Source: Sorex araneus (Eukaryota; Chordata; Mammalia; Eulipotyphla; Soricidae). Taken from it: 64,000 nucleotides of DNA. This document shows, one piece after another, positions 60,649-64,000 of the stretch (its first letter is position 1; each line of letters starts with the position of its first letter). The notes beneath the pieces are model-generated. The model did not search any database and had not been told where the DNA came from. It saw only the letters and a program-made list of their open reading frames with translations. The stretch is taken from NCBI RefSeq assembly GCF_027595985.1, contig NC_073303.1, positions 25,643,892-25,707,891 of the forward strand, in the 5' to 3' direction. A program made the position numbers and the translations under genes.

Positions 60649-60942
60649 CCATATATCAGTCCCTCTGATTTACCTCTCCCCCAGTGACTGAGAAGGGGCG
60701 GGAGCTGGTTGGGGCGGGGGGGCTGCCCTGGGACAGGAATGACATCCTTTACCTTCTGGGGGGATGGAGGCTGAGGGGAACTGGGCAGAGTTCCGCCTGT
60801 GCTCAAGAACTCCGACTGGGTGGTGGTGGCCGGAGTCACCCCCAGCTCACTCTCAGGCGGGGATGAGCCGGATTACCTGGGGGAGGGGGCGAGGCGGGTT
60901 CCAGGAGCCGCAGACTGGCAGAGGAGGGGGTGGGGACGGGCC
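60649..60942 (+). promoter_or_regulatory. TULP1: TULP1 presumed promoter and 5' UTR
   Basis: 290 bp free of SINEs before the start codon, GC-rich with GGGGCGGG (60693-60720). No TATA box is seen. GGATTA at 60870-60875, the reverse of the CRX/OTX core TAATCC, sits 68 bp before ATG. Photoreceptor genes are commonly CRX-driven; use here is inferred. The transcription start is not visible. Confidence 0.5.
60870..60875 (-). promoter_or_regulatory. CRX/OTX-type site
   Basis: GGATTA (TAATCC on the complement), a single six-base match in the proximal TULP1 promoter. Confidence 0.45.
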
Positions 60943-60989
60943 ATGCCTTTGCAGGAGAAGACCCTGCTAGAAGTGTGGGCGTCGGACAG
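60943..60989 (+). CDS. TULP1: TULP1 coding exon 1
   Basis: 47 coding bases: MPLQEKTLLEVWASD plus two bases of a split serine codon; donor ACAG|GTCGGG. Recalled human TULP1 begins MPLRDETLREVWASDS, so start and splice phase agree. The ATG has a G at +4 mismatch (C) and GGGCC before it, a moderate Kozak context. TULP1 is the photoreceptor member of the tubby family: it moves rhodopsin and other cargo from inner to outer segment and organises the synaptic ribbon region; loss causes early retinal degeneration. The N-terminal part encoded here is disordered. The phosphoinositide-binding tubby domain lies beyond the window. Confidence 0.93.
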
Positions 60990-61102
60990 GTCGGGACCCC
61001 CATCTCCCCTTCACCTTCCCTGAGCCCTGGGGGCCCTGAGGGCGGGCCTGGTGGGACAGGGAAAGGCGGGAGGGAGACGGCTGGTCCCTCTGCTCCCCTC
61101 AG

Positions 61103-61157
61103 CAGCCATGAGGAGGAAGGATCGAGCGCCCCTGGGGCCCAGCGGCACGTCCAGCAG
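61103..61157 (+). CDS. TULP1: TULP1 coding exon 2
   Basis: 55 bases, acceptor cccctcag|C and donor CAGCAG|GTACGT (strong). With exon 1 it encodes S-SHEEEGSSAPGAQRHVQQ; human has S-GHEEESLSPEAPRRPKQ. It ends in phase 0 after 34 codons, one more than human, where the intron 2 donor is at c.99. The HEEE core is conserved and the rest is loosely so, as expected for a disordered segment. Confidence 0.9.
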
Positions 61158-61187
61158 GTACGTCATGTCACCCCACCAGGAGGAAGG

Positions 61188-61318
61188 TAGGGGGGCCCAG
61201 AGCCCTAGCCCGGCACACAGCCAGCCCAAACTCAATCCCCGGCACCCAGGAGCGACCCCTGAGCACTGTCAGCAGTAAGCTCTGAGCACCTTCAGGTGTG
61301 GCCCCCGCCGAAAGAAGA
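61188..61318 (+). repeat. SINE, old and diverged, TULP1 intron 2
   Basis: CACACAGCCAGCCCAAACTC, CAATCCCCGGCACCCAGGAG, TTCAGGTGTGGCCCCC. Confidence 0.65.
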
Positions 61319-61608
61319 GAAGGCGGGCGCAGAGGGACCCCTCAGCAGCTTGTGGGAGCCACATCCCTTCCCTGGATGACGCGCGGGAGTGGGCAGAGAC
61401 GCCTGAGGCCAAGGGGTGTCCAGGGCAGGAACAGGGGCTCTGGGGGCCCTGACAGCGCCAGATGCACAAAGGGGTCCTCCTTCCCGACTCCGGAAGCTCC
61501 CCCCATGACCTGCGCTATTTCTGGCGGCTCAGGGGATTAGGGGTGACTATGGGCAGTCACCGGAGCCCTCCCTTTGCTCCTGTCCCCGCTTTTGTCCCCT
61601 CCTCTCAG

Positions 61609-61700
61609 CCACCTGCCAGGGGACAGAAGTTGAGGAAGAAAAGGCCAGAGGCCCCTGAATCCCCCCCGTCCCCTGAGATCCAAACCCCGGAAAGCTGGAG
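61609..61700 (+). CDS. TULP1: TULP1 coding exon 3, apparent frameshift
   Basis: Acceptor cctctcag|CC. It opens in phase 0 as PPARGQKLRKKRPEAPESP, matching human (RPAPAQRLRKKRTEAPESP). After the C7 run at 61661-61667 the continuing frame loses homology, whereas the +1-shifted frame (one C fewer) gives SKPRKAG, matching human SKPRKPG. The DNA match to the human exon end CCTGGAG puts the junction at 61700, followed by GCAGGT, a GC-type donor. The exon is then 92 bp; human is 91 by inference from protein and phase. As written, both possible joins to exon 4 (61700, or the GT at 61705) run into stops. It is either a homopolymer error or a real inactivating indel. Confidence 0.75.
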
Positions 61701-61862
61701 GCAGGTCCAGGGCATGTGGGGGGGTGGCTGGGTGAGGGGGGCTTGGGAGGGCAGGGGTGGGGGGACTGGGGCTGAGCCGGTGGCAGGAGTGGAAGAATGA
61801 GTGGCCCCTGGGAGGGGGGTGTGCGGGACGGGACCCCCGCCTGAAGCCCTTGTCTCGCTCAG

Positions 61863-62006
61863 CGGGGCGGCGGGGAAGGGCCCCTCGGGAGGAGCCGGCC
61901 CCGGAGACACCAACCATCTATGCCAAGTTCCTCAGGGACCCAGAGGCTAAGAAGCGCGACCCCCGGGAGAGCTTCCTGGTGGCCCGCACCCCCCACGTGA
62001 AGGAGG
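61863..62006 (+). CDS. TULP1: TULP1 coding exon 4
   Basis: 144 bases, acceptor gtctcgctcag|CG and donor GAGG|GTGAGT (strong). The phase-1 start completes an alanine codon, then [20 protein letters not shown] and [20 protein letters not shown]. Human has GRTGRPREEPSPD and [20 protein letters not shown], so the [14 protein letters not shown] segment is essentially invariant. A five-residue stretch around human PAQARAPQ is shorter here. It ends in phase 1, as human does at c.349. Confidence 0.95.
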
Positions 62007-62172
62007 GTGAGTGAGGGCTGGAGAGGGGGCCGGGAGAGGAGGGGGAGGGGCTGGACTGGTTAAAACTCGGGGAACAGCCTCAGCACCTCTAGCTTTGCGT
62101 GTGGCTGAAAACCCTTTATTCAGGATCTCGGTCCCCAGCTGGGCAGGGGGAGCCATGAGTTAAGTAAGTTTT

Positions 62173-62325
62173 GGGGGGCCGGAGTGATAGCACAGCGGGT
62201 AGGGGCTTGCCTGGCATGCAGCAGACCCAGGTTTGATCCCGGGGTCATGTAGGGTCCCCTCAGCCTGCCCTGAGTGCAGAGTCAGGAGTAATCCCTGGAC
62301 AAAGCCAGGTGTGCCCACCCTCTCC

Positions 62326-62327
<2 letters not shown>
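62173..62327 (+). repeat. SINE, diverged, with (GA)n tail
   Basis: GGGGGGCCGGAGTGATAGCA head. The tail is (GA)n at 62328-62362. TULP1 intron 4. Confidence 0.9.
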
Positions 62328-62366
<39 letters not shown>

Positions 62367-62375
62367 TACCTTCAC

Positions 62376-62548
62376 GGGCTGGAGCAATAGTACAGCGGCA
62401 GGGTGCTGGCCTTGCAAGAAGCCAGCCAGGTTCAATCCCCAGCACCCCATCTGGTCCCCGAGCACTGCCAGGAGGGACCCCTGAGCACAGAGCCAGGAGT
62501 AAGCCCTGAGCACCATTGGGTGTGGCCCAACCCCCACCCACCAACCAT
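62376..62548 (+). repeat. SINE, diverged
   Basis: CGGGCTGGAGCAATAGTACA head to GGGTGTGGCCCAACCCCC. Confidence 0.88.
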
Positions 62549-62565
62549 AAAACGAATCTGCTTTC

Positions 62566-62742
62566 GGGGGGGCCGGAGCGATAGCACAGCGGGTAGGGGG
62601 TTTGCCTTGCATGCGACCGACCCGGGTTCGATCCCCGGCATCCCATATGGTCCCCCAAGCACTGCCAGGAGTAATTCCTGAGTGCAAAGCCAGGAGTAAC
62701 CCCTGAGCATCGCTGGGTGTGGCCCAAAAAGAAAATAAAAAC
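62566..62742 (+). repeat. Short-type SINE with 16-bp target duplication
   Basis: AAACGAATCTGCTTTC at 62550-62565 and 62743-62758. Confidence 0.96.
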
Positions 62743-62758
62743 AAACGAATCTGCTTTC

Positions 62759-63154
62759 AGTTGCTACCAGCGCCCCCACACCTCCACACAGCCCCAAAGG
62801 TCAGTTTCAAGGTCAGGACTCAGAGAGCACCCAGAGCAGGTGCCATGGTGGTGGGCAAGGCTGGGGCAGGGGGTCTAAGGCCTCACAGAAAGAGTTGGGG
62901 TGCTAGAGAGCACAAGGAGCCTTCGGGAAGGGGGTTCCCAGCATTGAACCCCCAAACCCTCAGAATTCCCCCCACCCTCTGCTCCTCCCCGTCTTTGGAC
63001 CTTCAGCCCCCTGAAGACACGGAGGTCCTCCATCCCATGAGGAAGGTGCCAAAGACCCCCTCCTGTGTCCTCTCTGGGGGGCTCCTAGCCCCCTCCCAGC
63101 AATCCCGAGGGATGCGGCTCCGCAGACCCCATTATGAGCAGTTTCTACCCACAG
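62759..63154. other. TULP1 intron 4, 3' end, unique
   Basis: GC-rich. The acceptor is GTTTCTACCCACAG. One open frame runs through the intron into exon 5 but has no homology before 63155. Confidence 0.55.
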
Positions 63155-63307
63155 AGAAGAAGGAGGAGGAAGAGGAGGACGAGGAGGACGACGAGGAAGA
63201 TGACGAGGAGGAGGAAAAGAAAGAGAAAATCCCTGTGCAGCGTCAGAAGCCCCCTAAGGAGAGGGCCCCCGAGGACGCCAAGGAGAAACAGGCTCAAAGG
63301 CACAGGG
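63155..63307 (+). CDS. TULP1: TULP1 coding exon 5 (acidic/lysine-rich segment)
   Basis: 153 bases, acceptor ttctacccacag|AG. A split glutamate is followed by KKEEEEEDEEDDEEDDEEEE, then KKEKIPVQRQKPPKERAPED and AKEKQAQRHR. Human has a Glu/Asp run, KKEKILLPPKKP and then DLKERRAKAQGPR. The donor AGGG|GTCGGT at 63308 is weak but gives phase 1, the same as the human exon end near c.499. An in-frame stop at 63442 would follow if it were missed. The acidic run is one residue longer than human by eye. It precedes lysine-rich segments and the tubby domain outside the window. Confidence 0.9.
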
Positions 63308-63497
63308 GTCGGTGCCCCCAGGGGTCAGCAACTGGCAGACCCGGCCCTGCCCAGCCAGAGCTTGGCACCCCCGTACCCAGGGCTGGAGCCTGCCCTGAGG
63401 CTTTGCGTCCCAGATGGCCCTTGGGGACAGAAGTCACTGTGTGACCTCGTGCCCACCCTGCCTCGGTGGGGCCCGGAGGGTAGAGAAGTTTAGTTTC

Positions 63498-63499
<2 letters not shown>

Positions 63500-63566
<67 letters not shown>
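63500..63566. repeat. (GT)n microsatellite
   Basis: About 33 units with one GC interruption, in TULP1 intron 5. Confidence 0.96.
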
Positions 63567-63567
<1 letters not shown>

Positions 63568-63576
63568 CTCCGTCTG

Positions 63577-63747
63577 AGCTGGAGAGATAGGACAGACACG
63601 ACAGCACTTGTCTTGCATGCACGTGGTTGACCCTGGTTCGGTCACCCCCTTATGGTCCCTTGAGCTGTCAGGAGTGGCTCTTGAGCACAGAGCCAGAAAT
63701 AACCCTGAGCACCGCTGGGTGTGCCCCCACCCCCAAAATGAAACCAA
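63577..63747 (+). repeat. SINE, diverged
   Basis: GAGCTGGAGAGATAGGACAG head; GAGCACAGAGCCAGAAATAA body. Confidence 0.87.
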
Positions 63748-64000
63748 AAAAGCTTAATATGAATTGTTATAGTTTTCATACACATACCAAACCAATGGCA
63801 GTAAAAGTCAGACAACGAGCACCTGGGGTGAGGGGTCCCTGCCCCCCGCCCCTCTGTCCCTCCATTGGGAACTGCTGTCCCTCTCATGGGAAAGCAGTGG
63901 CCAGAGAGGGGGTGGGAGCTGCGATTCCGAGGCAAGCATTCATTCACCCACTTGTTCATTCATTCATTCATTCATTCGGTAACGGCTCATGTCAACCTCC
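63748..64000. other. TULP1 intron 5 to window end
   Basis: Unrecognised, with a (CATT)5 run at 63954-63977. Confidence 0.5.

Noticed and set aside
62719-63444. 241-codon frame containing TULP1 exon 5
   Set aside because: Only 63155-63307 matches TULP1. The upstream part is SINE and intron and the downstream part is intron 5 with a stop.

Overview
This is a vertebrate nuclear window from a shrew-like mammal (family Soricidae, probably Sorex). Two single-copy genes, FKBP5 and TULP1, place it. Both are read on the + strand and lie in the order known from human chromosome 6p21. The dominant repeat supports the assignment: a tRNA-derived SINE that I recognise from shrew genomic sequence, present in well over 100 copies by eye and roughly a quarter of the window. 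Exon boundaries were placed by eye from GT/AG sites, frame and the recalled human proteins; no alignment program was run.

Layout. Positions 1-878 are the end of FKBP5 intron 7. Four coding exons follow (879-962, 14855-15040, 19778-20017, 21877-21987). Together they encode the last 206 residues of FKBP51, that is the C-terminal TPR domain that docks on Hsp90 plus the acidic tail. The PPIase (FK1) and FK2 domains lie upstream of the window. Large introns 8, 9 and 10 hold SINEs, two antisense LINE-1 fragments, a Tigger-like DNA transposon, a 28-bp minisatellite and a 575-bp polypyrimidine block. The 3' UTR starts at 21988 with a CpG-dense stretch, carries a (GGGTT)n tract, and probably ends near 23.85 kb.

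From about 24 to 60.9 kb there is no convincing gene. This intergenic part is a field of SINEs, often nested with visible target-site duplications, mixed with LINE fragments and very large simple repeats: a 1.3-kb CTCCTG array, a 0.5-kb TGTGCATG-rich block, and kilobase-scale GGAA/GAAA and TTCC/TTTC tracts. Cleaner unique sequence lies at 23.3-25.1, 31.3-32.0, 35.0-35.6, 48.9-49.8, 53.1-54.7 and 57.6-58.2 kb. It includes a good CTCF-type motif at 53.35 kb and a cluster of homeodomain-type TAAT sites at 57.8 kb.

From 60943 to the window end lie the first five coding exons of TULP1, a photoreceptor protein needed for rhodopsin transport: 60943-60989, 61103-61157, 61609-61700, 61863-62006 and 63155-63307. 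A CRX-type GGATTA site lies about 70 bp before the start codon. Exon 3 appears to carry one extra C in a C7 run, which breaks the reading frame, and its best-fitting donor is GC rather than GT. This is the most consequential gene-level oddity in the window and may be either a sequencing error or a real lesion.

The two genes do not form an operon or pathway. FKBP5 is a broadly expressed, glucocorticoid-inducible Hsp90 co-chaperone and TULP1 is retina-restricted. The intergenic stretch presumably insulates them. I found no evidence for a previously undescribed multi-gene system; the interest lies in the repeats, structure-forming DNA, candidate regulatory motifs and the TULP1 lesion.
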